From Pseudodonghicola flavimaris (GTDB lineage Bacteria > Pseudomonadota > Alphaproteobacteria > Rhodobacterales > Rhodobacteraceae), in assembly GCF_030164425.1 (NCBI RefSeq), contig NZ_JASNJD010000001.1, positions 1-64,000 of the forward strand: 64,000 nucleotides of DNA, in the 5' to 3' direction. The notes beneath the pieces are model-generated. The model saw nothing but the letters and a program-made list of their open reading frames with translations. It made no database searches and was not told the origin of the DNA. The first letter of the stretch is position 1. Every line of letters starts with the position of its first letter. The translations under genes were made by a program, and so were the position numbers. Shown here piece after piece: positions 28,963-37,637 of the stretch.

Positions 28963-29607
28963 ATGAGCAGATCCGAGAAAGCCGAGGCGACTCGCCAATC
29001 CATCCTTGACCGGGGCCAGATGCTGGTGCTGCAGAAGGGCTTTGTCGGCGTCGGCCTGCAGGAGATCCTGAAGGCCTCCGGCGTGCCGAAGGGCTCGTTC
29101 TATTACTACTTCCCGTCGAAGGAGGCCTTCGGCTGTGCCCTGCTCCAGCGCTATGTCGAGGGTTATCTGGCGCAGATGGATCAGTTGCTGGCTGCCGATT
29201 TGCCGGATGGCCGCATCCGGCTGATGCGCTACTGGTCGGCCTGGCTGGCAGGGCCGGAGGACCCGGCGCGCGGCTGGGCCGAGGATTGCCTGGTGGTGAA
29301 ACTGGCCGCCGAGGTTGCCGATCTGTCCGAAGACATGCGCCGGGTGCTGAACGACGGTGTCGCCGCGCTGGTGGCGCGGATCGCAGGGATGATCGCTGAG
29401 GCCCGCGCCGACGGATCGCTGCCCGCCGGGGCACCACCGCAGGCGCTGGCGCAGATGCTCTATCAGATGTGGCTGGGGGCGGCGCTCTTGACCAAGCTCA
29501 GCCGCGACCGAACCGCGATGCAGCAGGCCTTTACCGCGACCGAGGCGCTGCTGGTCTGCCCCGGACCGCAGGCCGCGACCCCCAATTTTTCAGGAGGACG
29601 ATCATGA
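28963..29607 (+). CDS. TetR-family regulator (stress/electrophile type)
   Basis: This 214-residue repressor has an amino-terminal helix-turn-helix (about 30-55; LQEILKASGVPKGSFYYYFPSK) typical of NemR/AcuR-like proteins and a ligand-binding helical domain with Cys near residue 108 (WAEDCLVV) that could sense electrophiles. The ATG at 28963 is preferred; another at 28945 lies almost on the operator. Its TGA overlaps the ohr start (ATGA). It probably represses itself, ohr and the oxidoreductase gene. Confidence 0.83.
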   Translation: MSRSEKAEATRQSILDRGQMLVLQKGFVGVGLQEILKASGVPKGSFYYYFPSKEAFGCALLQRYVEGYLAQMDQLLAADLPDGRIRLMRYWSAWLAGPEDPARGWAEDCLVVKLAAEVADLSEDMRRVLNDGVAALVARIAGMIAEARADGSLPAGAPPQALAQMLYQMWLGAALLTKLSRDRTAMQQAFTATEALLVCPGPQAATPNFSGGRS

Positions 29608-30014
29608 AGATCTTCTACAAGACCCGGGCCACCGCCACCGGCGGCCGCTCCGGCCATACCGAACTGGATGACGGCAGCCTGGGCTTCGATCTGGCGATGC
29701 CCGGTTCGGGCAAGTCCGGCCCCAATCCCGAACAGCTCTTTGCGCTGGGCTATGCCGCCTGTTTCGACAGCGCCATGGCGGTGGTGGCGAAACAGCTGGG
29801 GCTGGACGCCAGTGGCAGCAAAACCTCGGTCGAGGTCGGTATCGGCCAGACGCCGGAGGGCGGCTACAAGCTGGATCTGGATATCTACATCGACGTGCCG
29901 GGTCTGGCTGAGGCGGAGGCGCAGAAGCTGGTCGCCGCGACGCATCAGGTTTGCCCCTATTCCAACGCCACCCGCGACAATATCGACGTGCGCCTGCACG
30001 TGACTTCTGCCTGA
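29604..30014 (+). CDS. ohr: Organic hydroperoxide resistance protein Ohr
   Basis: This 136-residue OsmC/Ohr-family thiol peroxidase reduces organic and fatty-acid hydroperoxides. The reactive Cys53 (YAACFDSAM) and the resolving Cys117 (HQVCPYSNATR) are both present, with the Arg of the active-site network near residue 15. Start supported by CAGGAGGACGATC. Unusually it is coupled to a TetR-type gene rather than to the MarR-type OhrR. Confidence 0.92.
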   Translation: MKIFYKTRATATGGRSGHTELDDGSLGFDLAMPGSGKSGPNPEQLFALGYAACFDSAMAVVAKQLGLDASGSKTSVEVGIGQTPEGGYKLDLDIYIDVPGLAEAEAQKLVAATHQVCPYSNATRDNIDVRLHVTSA

Positions 30015-30031
30015 CGCCAAGGAATACCACT

Positions 30032-31009
30032 ATGCGGACTGCAACTCATGCGACTTTCGGCGATCCGGCCGAGGTTCTGGCCCCCGTCGATGCGCCCCTG
30101 CCGGAGCCTGCCGCCGGTCAGGTGCGGATCAAAACCATCCTGTCGCCGATCCACAACCACGATCTTTGGACCGTGCGCGGCCAGTACGGCTACAAACCCG
30201 AGCTTCCGGCCATCGGCGGCTCCGAAGCCGTCGGCATCATCGATGCGTTGGGCGACGGGGTCGAGGGCGTGGCCCTGGGGCAGCGGGTTGCCGTTGCCGG
30301 TGCGCATGGCACCTGGGCGGAATATTTCGCCGTCTCCGCCAAGGGGCTGGTGCCGCTGCCCGAGGCGATTGCCGATGAGGCGGCGGCGCAGCTGATCGCC
30401 ATGCCGTTCAGCGCCCTGACGCTGCTGGAATTCCTTGAGGTCAAGGAAGGCGACTGGATCGTCCAGAACACCGCCAATGGCATGGTCGGCAAGGCGGTCG
30501 CCATGCTGGGCAAGGCGCGCGGCATCAATGCGATCAACCTGGTGCGTCGCGACGCCGGCATTGGCGAGCTTGAGGCGCTGGGGATCGGCAATGCGGTCTC
30601 CACCGCGGCCGAGGGCTGGAAGACGCAGGTGCGGGCGCTGGCCGGCGACGCGCCGATCCGGGCGGCGGTCGATTCCCTCGGCGGCACCGCCAGCGGCGAT
30701 CTGCTGTCGTTGCTGGGCGATGACGGGCTTCTGGTCTCCTTCGGCACCATGACCGGCGAGCCGATGCAGATCTCCTCGGGCGATCTGATCTTCAAGCAGG
30801 CGGTGGTCAAGGGGTTCTGGGGTGCCAAGGTCAGTGCCGCCATGCCGCCCGATACCCGCAACCAGCTGTTCGGCGAACTGCTGCGGCTGGTGATGTCCGG
30901 CGCGGTGCAGCTGCCGGTCGAGGCGATCTTTCCGCTCGACCGGATCGGCGACGCGGTGCGCGCCTCGCTGGCGCCGGGCAAGTCCGGCAAGGTGCTGCTG
31001 AAGCCCTGA
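30032..31009 (+). CDS. MDR-superfamily NADPH-dependent oxidoreductase (quinone/enoyl reductase-like)
   Basis: This 325-residue medium-chain dehydrogenase/reductase has a GroES-like amino domain (about 1-120) and a Rossmann domain with NGMVGKAVAMLGKARG (about 150-165) rather than a textbook GxGxxG. It lacks the zinc-ligand cysteines of alcohol dehydrogenases, so it belongs with zinc-independent quinone oxidoreductases or trans-2-enoyl-CoA/ACP reductases (ETR type). Third gene of the tetR-ohr operon (17 bases after ohr), suggesting disposal of aldehydes, enones or quinones formed by lipid peroxidation. Confidence 0.83.
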   Translation: MRTATHATFGDPAEVLAPVDAPLPEPAAGQVRIKTILSPIHNHDLWTVRGQYGYKPELPAIGGSEAVGIIDALGDGVEGVALGQRVAVAGAHGTWAEYFAVSAKGLVPLPEAIADEAAAQLIAMPFSALTLLEFLEVKEGDWIVQNTANGMVGKAVAMLGKARGINAINLVRRDAGIGELEALGIGNAVSTAAEGWKTQVRALAGDAPIRAAVDSLGGTASGDLLSLLGDDGLLVSFGTMTGEPMQISSGDLIFKQAVVKGFWGAKVSAAMPPDTRNQLFGELLRLVMSGAVQLPVEAIFPLDRIGDAVRASLAPGKSGKVLLKP

Positions 31010-31013
31010 CCGC

Positions 31014-31934
31014 TCAGCCCCGTGCCAGCGAAAACGGTGTTTGGGGCAGGGCGTAGCACTGTTTGAAATAGTCCACGAGGACCGAGACGGGGCGCGAGAA
31101 TTCGAGGCCCCGTCGCCAGGCAAGACCCACATCCATCGACGGGATTTCCTTGTCGGTGGTGATCGTGCCGATGCGTTTGCCCTCCAGCGACCAGGGGCGA
31201 TAGACCATGTCCGACAGCATCGTCACCCCCTGACCGTTCGCCACCATCGACCGCACCGCCTCGACCGAGGAGGTGCGCAGCTTCACCTGCGGCTGAAAGC
31301 TGGTCAGGCTCCAGTATTTCATCGTCGTATGGGCGGCCTCGTCGACCGTCAGCATGATGTAATCCTCCTGCGCGATCTCCTCGAAACTGGCCTTGCCGCG
31401 GCGCTGGAAGGGGTGATTGTAGGGCACCCAGAGCCGCCGGGTCGACTTCAGCAGCGTCTCACTTTCCAGTTCGGGGTTGTTGATGTTCGAGGTCAGCAGC
31501 ACGGCCATGTCGAAGCGGTTCGACAGCAGTCCCTCTTCGATGCTTTCGCGGTTCAGTTCGCTCAGCCGGATTTCCAGCCCGGGATAGAGATGCTTCAGCC
31601 GGTCCAGGTGGTAGGGCAGGAAATAGCCGATGACCGTATAGGTCGCGGCGAGAGAGATCACGCCGGTGACGGTGGAATGCCGGCGGGTGAGCTTGGTGGC
31701 TTCTTCCAGCTTCAGCAGAATCTCCCGCGCCGAGGCGAGGAATTCTCGTCCCGCCTCGGTCAGTTCCATCCCGTGGGAGGAGCGCAGGAACAGGTCGGTG
31801 CCCAGCTCTGCCTCAAGATCGCGGATCGCCCCGGTGACCGAGGATTGCGAGATCGCCAGCAGGTTCGCGGCGCGGCTGACCTGACCCGATTCAGCCGTGG
31901 CCACGAAATACTTGAGGTGTCGAATGTTCATCAT
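31014..31934 (-). CDS. LysR-family regulator of the pxp/biotin carboxylase operon
   Basis: This 306-residue LysR-type protein has an amino-terminal winged helix with VSRAANLLAISQSSVTGAI (about 19-37) and an effector domain to the end. It is divergent from the pxpA-led operon across a 223-base region that contains three dyads of one pattern, one of them two bases from its own start. It probably senses the substrate of that operon and autoregulates. A second ATG one codon later could equally be used. The convergent oxidoreductase gene ends four bases away. Confidence 0.82.
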   Translation of the reverse strand: MMNIRHLKYFVATAESGQVSRAANLLAISQSSVTGAIRDLEAELGTDLFLRSSHGMELTEAGREFLASAREILLKLEEATKLTRRHSTVTGVISLAATYTVIGYFLPYHLDRLKHLYPGLEIRLSELNRESIEEGLLSNRFDMAVLLTSNINNPELESETLLKSTRRLWVPYNHPFQRRGKASFEEIAQEDYIMLTVDEAAHTTMKYWSLTSFQPQVKLRTSSVEAVRSMVANGQGVTMLSDMVYRPWSLEGKRIGTITTDKEIPSMDVGLAWRRGLEFSRPVSVLVDYFKQCYALPQTPFSLARG

Positions 31935-31936
31935 GG

Positions 31937-31948
31937 TCGGATATCCGA
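31937..31948. promoter_or_regulatory. Dyad 1 of the lysR-pxp intergenic region
   Basis: TCGGATATCCGA, palindromic, directly before the lysR start codon. It shares the half-site TCxGA with dyads 2 and 3 and suits autorepression. Confidence 0.5.
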
Positions 31949-31964
31949 TTTCCTGCGGTCAAGA

Positions 31965-31981
31965 TATCTGATTTTCAGATA
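31965..31981. promoter_or_regulatory. Dyad 2 of the lysR-pxp intergenic region
   Basis: TATCTGATTTTCAGATA, a perfect 7-3-7 inverted repeat with the T-N11-A form expected of a LysR recognition site. It lies between the divergent promoters. Confidence 0.6.
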
Positions 31982-32061
31982 CCCTTGTGATTTGTGCTGA
32001 ACTCCTGGGGAAAATCGACGCTTTCTCAAGGGGTTTCGCGGGGTGGCCTGTCGTGGTGGTA

Positions 32062-32074
32062 TCGGATTTTCCGA
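32062..32074. promoter_or_regulatory. Dyad 3 of the lysR-pxp intergenic region
   Basis: TCGGATTTTCCGA, a 5-3-5 inverted repeat with the same TTT centre as dyad 2, about 84 bases before the pxpA start, where an activator could contact RNA polymerase. Confidence 0.55.
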
Positions 32075-32157
32075 ATTTGCATCTGCGGCATTTAGAATTT
32101 TACTTATGTGCGGAAGGAAAGGGAAGATGCCTCTCGAAGACTAACAGAGGCGAGACC

Positions 32158-32940
32158 ATGCGTGGCATCATCGATCTGAACTGTGATATGGGCGAGGGCT
32201 TCGGCCACTGGACCCTGGGGGAGGCACCGGACGAGGACCTGATGGAGCTAATCAGCTCGGCCAATATTGCGGCCGGGTTTCATGCAGGCGATCCCAGTAC
32301 GATGGACCGCGTGATCAAGCTGGCGCAGCAGCATGGCGTCGGGGTCGGCGCGCATCCAGGGTACCGCGACCTGCAGGGCTTCGGCCGCCGCTATATCCGC
32401 ACCTCCTCCGAAGAGCTGGTCAACGACATCGTCTATCAGATCGGTGCGATCCGAGAGTTCGGCCGCCGCTACGGGGTCCAGCTTCAGCACATCAAGCCGC
32501 ACGGCGCGCTCTATATGGAAGCCGCGGTGAACGAGGAACTGTCGCAGCATCTGGTCGACACCCTCAGCAAGACCTGCGGCGATGCGATCCTGTTCTGCAT
32601 GGGCGTCTCCAAGACCTATGAGATCGCCAAGCGTATGGGGCAGCGGGTGGTGCGCGAATTCTATGCCGACCGCGATTATGACGACAGCGGTTCGATCGTC
32701 TTCGCCCGCCAGGTGGCCCGCACCGATCCGCAGGCGATTGCCGACAAGTGCCTGCGCGCCTGTCAGGAGGGTGTCGTGCGCACGGTGACCGGCAAGGATG
32801 TGGCGATCGAGTTTGAATCGATCTGCTTCCACTCCGACACGCCCGGCGCGCTGGAGAACGGCCGGGCGATCCGCAAGACGCTGCAAGACAACGGTATCAC
32901 CATCGCGCCCGCCGCGACGGTTCTTGAAAACATGGCCTGA
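32158..32940 (+). CDS. pxpA: 5-oxoprolinase subunit A-like protein (LamB/YcsF family)
   Basis: This 260-residue TIM-barrel-like LamB/YcsF protein opens with [12 protein letters not shown], followed by [19 protein letters not shown] and IKPHGALY, all family hallmarks. In the PxpABC complex, subunit A takes part in ATP-dependent opening of the lactam 5-oxoproline to glutamate. Here it heads an operon with a biotin carrier, a biotin carboxylase, pxpB and pxpC, so the lactam or amide substrate may differ from 5-oxoproline and the chemistry may be biotin-dependent. Family identity is sure, the substrate is not. Confidence 0.85.
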   Translation: MRGIIDLNCDMGEGFGHWTLGEAPDEDLMELISSANIAAGFHAGDPSTMDRVIKLAQQHGVGVGAHPGYRDLQGFGRRYIRTSSEELVNDIVYQIGAIREFGRRYGVQLQHIKPHGALYMEAAVNEELSQHLVDTLSKTCGDAILFCMGVSKTYEIAKRMGQRVVREFYADRDYDDSGSIVFARQVARTDPQAIADKCLRACQEGVVRTVTGKDVAIEFESICFHSDTPGALENGRAIRKTLQDNGITIAPAATVLENMA

Positions 32941-32971
32941 CCCGAAATCGGCCCAACAGGAGAGCAAGATA

Positions 32972-33208
32972 ATGGCACAAATCCAATCCCCCCTGCCCGG
33001 AACCTTCTATCACAAACCCTCGCCGGAAGAGCCCGCCTATAAGGCCAAGGGCGACGCGGTGGCCGTGGACGACGTGATCGGGCTGATCGAGGTGATGAAG
33101 ACCTTCATCGAGGTCAAGGCCGAAGCGGCGGGCACTTTCGCCGGCTACGTGGCCGAGAACGAGACGCCGGTGATGGCCGGTGCGGTTCTGGCGGAGCTGG
33201 ACGACTGA
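32972..33208 (+). CDS. Short biotin carboxyl carrier protein
   Basis: This is a 78-residue stand-alone biotinyl domain. The biotin lysine is Lys43 in IEVMKTF (canonical EAMKM is varied to EVMKT, seen in carriers linked to AHS-type carboxyltransferases). It lacks the amino-terminal Ala/Pro-rich part of AccB, so it is unlikely to be the housekeeping fatty-acid carrier. It lies three bases before the biotin carboxylase gene in the pxp operon. Confidence 0.88.
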   Translation: MAQIQSPLPGTFYHKPSPEEPAYKAKGDAVAVDDVIGLIEVMKTFIEVKAEAAGTFAGYVAENETPVMAGAVLAELDD

Positions 33209-33211
33209 CCG

Positions 33212-34594
33212 ATGACCATCAGCCGTCTTTTCATCGCTAACCGGGGGGAGATCGCGGTCCGGATCATTCGGGCCGCGCGGGAGCTGGGCATTCACACCAT
33301 TCAGGCCTATTCCGAGGGCGACGCCGATATGCTGGCCGTCAAGCTCGCGGACGAAGCGGTCTGCATCGGGCCGGCCCCCTCGAAGGACTCCTATCTGGAT
33401 ATCGCCAAGGTCGTGGCAGCGGCGAAGCAGACGCATGCCGACGCAGTGCATCCGGGATACGGGTTCCTGTCGGAAAGCCCGGCCTTTGCCCGGGCGCTGG
33501 CCGAGGCCGGGATCGCCTATGTCGGCCCCTCTGCCGAAACCATCGAGCGGATGGGCGACAAGGTCGCCGCGCGTCAGGCCGCCGAGGCCGCAGGCGTGCC
33601 GGTGGTGCCGGGCTCCAAGGGCCGGATCGGCACCGTCGACGAGGCCGCAGAGGTTGCCAAGACCGTCGGCTATCCGGTGATGATCAAGGCGGCCGCCGGC
33701 GGTGGAGGCCGCGGCATCCGTATCGCCGCCGATGAGGCCGAGCTGCGCAAGCTGGCGCCGCAGGCCCAGCAAGAGGCGCAGGCCGCTTTCGGCGACGGCG
33801 GGCTCTATCTGGAGCGCGCGGTGCAGAACCCCCGCCATATCGAGGTGCAAGTCCTCGGCGACGGCGAAACCGCGATCCACTGCTACGAACGCGAATGCTC
33901 GCTGCAACGGCGGCGGCAGAAGGTCTGGGAAGAGGCCGGTGCGGTCTGTCTCGACGACGAGACGCGCGAGACGCTCTGTGCCTCGGCGGTCGCGCTGGCC
34001 CAGGCGGTGAACTATCGCGGGGCGGGGACGCTGGAATATCTCTACGACAGCGACCGTAACGAGTTCTACTTCATCGAGATGAACACCCGCATCCAGGTGG
34101 AGCATCCGGTGACCGAGATGATCACCGGCGTCGATCTGGTGCAGGAGATGATCAAGGTCTGCGGCGGTGAGAAGCTGAGCCTGACGCAGGCGGATATCGC
34201 CTGCACCGGCCACGCCATCGAGGTGCGGATCAACGCCGAAGACCCGTTGATGCAATTCATGCCCTGGCCGGGCAAGGTCGGCGCCATGACCCTGCCCGCG
34301 GGCGAGGGGGTGCGCTTCGATCACTTCCTCTACGAGGGCTATCAGATCCCGCCCTTCTACGACTCGCTGCTGGGCAAGCTGATCGTCCATGCGCCGACCC
34401 GCGCCGAGGCGATCGACAAGCTTGCCGCCGCGCTGGAGGAGCTGAGCCTCGAAGGGCTGAAGACCACCGCGCCGCTGCACAAGGCGCTGGCGGCCGATCC
34501 CGGCGTTCGCGCCGGCGATTTCCATACCCAGTGGCTCGAACCCTGGCTGGCGGCCGGCAATCTGACAAAAGCAACAACAGGAGGTGTTTCGTGA
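33212..34594 (+). CDS. Biotin carboxylase (AccC-like) of the pxp operon
   Basis: This 460-residue AccC-type biotin carboxylase has FIANRGEIAVRIIR at the start, the glycine-rich ATP loop KAAAGGGGRGIR (about 157-168) and the active-site block EMNTRIQVEHPVTEM. It carboxylates the biotin of the small carrier encoded just upstream. The stop overlaps the GTG start of pxpB. As it is in an operon with pxpABC-type genes rather than accB, it probably serves a dedicated carboxylase. Confidence 0.9.
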   Translation: MTISRLFIANRGEIAVRIIRAARELGIHTIQAYSEGDADMLAVKLADEAVCIGPAPSKDSYLDIAKVVAAAKQTHADAVHPGYGFLSESPAFARALAEAGIAYVGPSAETIERMGDKVAARQAAEAAGVPVVPGSKGRIGTVDEAAEVAKTVGYPVMIKAAAGGGGRGIRIAADEAELRKLAPQAQQEAQAAFGDGGLYLERAVQNPRHIEVQVLGDGETAIHCYERECSLQRRRQKVWEEAGAVCLDDETRETLCASAVALAQAVNYRGAGTLEYLYDSDRNEFYFIEMNTRIQVEHPVTEMITGVDLVQEMIKVCGGEKLSLTQADIACTGHAIEVRINAEDPLMQFMPWPGKVGAMTLPAGEGVRFDHFLYEGYQIPPFYDSLLGKLIVHAPTRAEAIDKLAAALEELSLEGLKTTAPLHKALAADPGVRAGDFHTQWLEPWLAAGNLTKATTGGVS

Positions 34595-35466
34595 AGACAC
34601 GATATTCTTACGGCGGCGACGAACACATCTACGTCGAAGTGGATGAGGAAATGTCGCTGGACGCGTTCTTCATCTCTTTGTCGATGAGCAACGCGGTGCG
34701 CGAGGCCAATATCCCCGGCGTGACCGAGATCTGCCCTGCCAACGCATCCTTCGAGGTGCGGTTCGACCCCGATGTGATCGCGCCGGCCGATATGATGGAG
34801 CGGATCAAGGAGCTGGAGCACAAGGCGGAAACCGCCGAGAAGCGGCTCTCCACCCGGATCATCGAAATCCCGGTGTTCTTCCAGGACCCCTGGACGCATG
34901 AGACGCTAATGCGCTTCCGCGAGCGGCATCAGGACCCCAGCGGCTCCGATCTCGATTACGCCGCCCGGATCAACGGCTACGACAGTGTCGAGGCCTTTAT
35001 CGAGGCGTTTCACTCCCAGCCCTGGTTCGTGTCCATGGTGGGCTTCGTCGCGGGTCTGCCGTTCCTCTATCAGCTGGTGGATCGCGACAAGCAGCTCGAG
35101 GTGCCGAAATACCTGCGCCCGCGCACCGACACGCCGAAACAGACGGTCGGCTATGGCGGCTGCTTCTCCTGCATCTATTCGGTGCGAGGCGCCGGCGGCT
35201 ATCAGATGTTCGGCATCACCCCCATGCCGATCTTCGACCCGGAACAGGAAGTCTCCTACCTCAAGGACTTCATGGTGTTCTTCAAGCCGGGCGACATCGT
35301 GAAATGGAAGCCGATCGACCAGGCCGAATACGATCGCATCCTCAAAGAGGTGGAGCAGGGCAGCTACACCCCCCGCATCGCCGAGGTCGACTTCGATCTC
35401 GACGCCTTCAACGCCGATATGACCGGCTTCAACGCCAAGCTGATGGAGGCGCTCAATGACGCTTAA
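34591..35466 (+). CDS. pxpB: 5-oxoprolinase subunit B-like protein (PxpB/KipI, AHS1 domain)
   Basis: This 291-residue AHS1 (allophanate hydrolase subunit 1) domain protein has the family block MVGFVAGLPFLYQL and YGGCFSCIYSVRGAGGYQMFG. AHS1-AHS2 pairs form PxpBC in 5-oxoprolinase and also the carboxyltransferase domain of urea carboxylase. It is longer than usual KipI proteins (about 240 residues), with an extra helical stretch around residues 70-130. GTG start supported by AGGAGGTG seven bases upstream and by overlap with the accC-like stop; its end overlaps pxpC by 11 bases. Confidence 0.85.
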   Translation: MKTRYSYGGDEHIYVEVDEEMSLDAFFISLSMSNAVREANIPGVTEICPANASFEVRFDPDVIAPADMMERIKELEHKAETAEKRLSTRIIEIPVFFQDPWTHETLMRFRERHQDPSGSDLDYAARINGYDSVEAFIEAFHSQPWFVSMVGFVAGLPFLYQLVDRDKQLEVPKYLRPRTDTPKQTVGYGGCFSCIYSVRGAGGYQMFGITPMPIFDPEQEVSYLKDFMVFFKPGDIVKWKPIDQAEYDRILKEVEQGSYTPRIAEVDFDLDAFNADMTGFNAKLMEALNDA

Positions 35467-36427
35467 GATTGTCAAACCCGGGCTCGCCACCTCGATCCAG
35501 GATCTGGGCCGTCCCGGCTATTTTCACCTCGGCATTCCCGAAGGCGGCGCGATGGATCGTCTGGCCCTGCGCGCGGCGAACCTTCTGGTTGGCAACCCCG
35601 AAGACGCCGCCTGTCTCGAAGCGGTGTTCATGGGCCCCGAGATCACCTTCGACAAGGCGGCCAGCGTCGCCATCACCGGTGGCGAGATGCCGATCCTGGT
35701 CGATGGAGAGCCGAAAGAGAGCTGGACCAGCTTCACCGTCGAGGCGGGTCAGACGCTGAGCTTCGGGTTCCTGAAGTCGGGTGCGCGGATCTATATCGCC
35801 GTCTCCGGTGGTATCGCCACCGAACCGGCACTGGGCAGCCGTTCGACCTATCCGATCGGCGCATTGGGCGGCTTCCATGGCCGTAACATCGCCGCCGGCG
35901 ACGAGGTGCCGGTGGGCGAGGGCGCGCTGGTGGAAGAGGGGCGCACTGTCCCGGCCGACCTGCGCCGCGGTCCGGGCAACCCGGCCGAACTGCGGGTGCT
36001 GACCGGTCTCTACTGGTATCGTCTGACCGAGAAGTCGGGCGAGGCCTTCTTCAACGACACCTGGACCGTCGCGCCCGAGGCAGACCGCATGGGTTATCGG
36101 TTCCGTGGCGGCCTGCCGATGGAATTCGTCGAGCGCGAGCAGCCTTTCGGCGCCGGGGCTGATCCCTCGAACATCGTCGATGGCTGCTATTCCTACGGCT
36201 CCATCCAGGTGCCGGGCGGTTCGGAACCCATCGTGCTGCATCGCGACGCGGTGTCGGGCGGTGGCTACTTCACCCTGGGCGCGGTGATCTCGGCGGACAT
36301 GGATCTGATCGGGCAGCTGCAGCCCAATACATCGGTGAAATTCATCAAGGTCGAGATGGACGAGGCCCTGCAGGCGCGTGCCGACCGCAAGGCCCTGATC
36401 GAGAAAATCCGAAAAGAGCTCGTCTAA
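35456..36427 (+). CDS. pxpC: 5-oxoprolinase subunit C-like protein / biotin-dependent carboxyltransferase (PxpC/KipA, AHS2 domain)
   Basis: This 323-residue AHS2 domain protein contains IVKPGLATSIQDLGRPG and GIPEGGAMD at the amino end, AVSGGI near residue 119, and VPGGSEPIVLHRDAVSGGGY near the end. With PxpB it builds the lactam/amide-handling half of 5-oxoprolinase or, with biotin components, a carboxyltransferase like that of urea carboxylase. It overlaps pxpB by 11 bases and is followed 69 bases later by the ABC importer genes. Confidence 0.86.
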   Translation: MTLKIVKPGLATSIQDLGRPGYFHLGIPEGGAMDRLALRAANLLVGNPEDAACLEAVFMGPEITFDKAASVAITGGEMPILVDGEPKESWTSFTVEAGQTLSFGFLKSGARIYIAVSGGIATEPALGSRSTYPIGALGGFHGRNIAAGDEVPVGEGALVEEGRTVPADLRRGPGNPAELRVLTGLYWYRLTEKSGEAFFNDTWTVAPEADRMGYRFRGGLPMEFVEREQPFGAGADPSNIVDGCYSYGSIQVPGGSEPIVLHRDAVSGGGYFTLGAVISADMDLIGQLQPNTSVKFIKVEMDEALQARADRKALIEKIRKELV

Positions 36428-36496
36428 GAGCCGGACAATAAACCCAAATCGCGGCTCGCCGCTTTGAAATGTGTAACTGACAAGGAGGTCAGAACA

Positions 36497-37567
36497 ATGA
36501 AGCTCACCCTGAAGACTGCCGCAGCCCTGGCGCTGGCGACCGTCATCCCCGCCAGCGCCTTCGCGGCGGACTGGTTCCCCTATCCGGCCGAACAGGTGAC
36601 CCCGGCTTTCGCCGCCGACGGCAAAGTCAGCGACGTCACCTACACGCCGCTTGCCAAGGCCGAGAAGCCCTGGAACATCTGCGTGTCCTTCCCGCATATG
36701 AAAGACGCCTATTGGCTGGGGGTCGACTATGGTGTCGCCGATGAAGCCGCGCGGCTTGGCGTCAAGATGAACCTGGTCGAAGCCGGGGGCTACACCGAGC
36801 TGAACAAGCAGATCAGCCAGATCGAGGACTGCGTGTCCAGCGGTGCCGACGCCGTGGTGATTGGCGCGATCTCCTATGAGGGGCTGAACAGCGTCGTCAA
36901 AGAGGTCGCCGGCAAGGGGATCCCGGTGATCGACGTCATCAATGGCATGTCCTCGCCCGACATCGCCGCCAAGTCGCTGGTTTCCTTCAAGACCATGGGT
37001 TTTGAGACTGGCAAGTACCTGGCCGAAAAACACCCCGCCGGCTCCGAGCCGGTCAAGGTCGGCTGGTTCCCCGGACCGGCAGGCGCGGGCTGGGTCGAGG
37101 CCGCCAACGAGGGTTTCATGGAAGCCGTCAAGGGCTCGGCCGTCGAGGTGCTGGAACCCCGCTATGGCGACACCGGCAAGGAAGCCCAGCTCAAGCTGGT
37201 CGAGGACGTGCTGCAGGCCAACCCCGATGTCCGCTATCTGGCCGGCACCGCGGTGACCGCCGAAGCCGCTCAGGGCCTGATCCGCGAGCGCGGGCTCAAG
37301 GGCAAGGTCGATCTGCTGGCCTTCTACATGACCCCGGGCGTCTACACCGGCATCAAACGCGGTTTCATCCTGGCCGCGCCGGCAGACTCGATGGTCATCC
37401 AGGGCCGGATCGCCATGGATCAGGCGGTGCGTGTGCTGGAAGGCAAGGACTACATGAAACATGTGGGTCCGAAGATCTTCGTCGTCGATCCGTCGAACAT
37501 CAACGATGTCCCGCGTGGAAACATCCTGCCGCCGGATGGGTTCAAGCCGGTCTTCACGGTCGACTAA
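36497..37567 (+). CDS. TorT-like periplasmic substrate-binding protein (ribose-type family)
   Basis: This 356-residue secreted protein has a signal peptide cut near AFA-AD (residue 23). The mature start DWFPYPAEQVTPAF resembles TorT, the TMAO-sensing periplasmic protein, within the sugar-binding (type I, RbsB-like) fold. Here it is followed by a ribose-type ATPase and permease and not by a torS kinase, so it probably acts as the importer's binding protein. Its ligand should be the substrate of the pxp/biotin enzymes. Start is supported by AAGGAGGTC. Confidence 0.82.
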   Translation: MKLTLKTAAALALATVIPASAFAADWFPYPAEQVTPAFAADGKVSDVTYTPLAKAEKPWNICVSFPHMKDAYWLGVDYGVADEAARLGVKMNLVEAGGYTELNKQISQIEDCVSSGADAVVIGAISYEGLNSVVKEVAGKGIPVIDVINGMSSPDIAAKSLVSFKTMGFETGKYLAEKHPAGSEPVKVGWFPGPAGAGWVEAANEGFMEAVKGSAVEVLEPRYGDTGKEAQLKLVEDVLQANPDVRYLAGTAVTAEAAQGLIRERGLKGKVDLLAFYMTPGVYTGIKRGFILAAPADSMVIQGRIAMDQAVRVLEGKDYMKHVGPKIFVVDPSNINDVPRGNILPPDGFKPVFTVD

Positions 37568-37590
37568 GACCCGCGACCTGAGCCGATACC

Positions 37591-37618
37591 GCGGGCCGGG
37601 CGATCCTGTCCGGCCCGC
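37591..37618 (+). other. Intercistronic hairpin between binding protein and ATPase genes
   Basis: GCGGGCCGG-(10-base loop)-CCGGCCCGC, no T run. Such stems stabilise the upstream mRNA and give high expression of a binding protein relative to its ATPase. Confidence 0.6.
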
Positions 37619-37637
37619 ATTCCTTCCGGAGGCGGAG

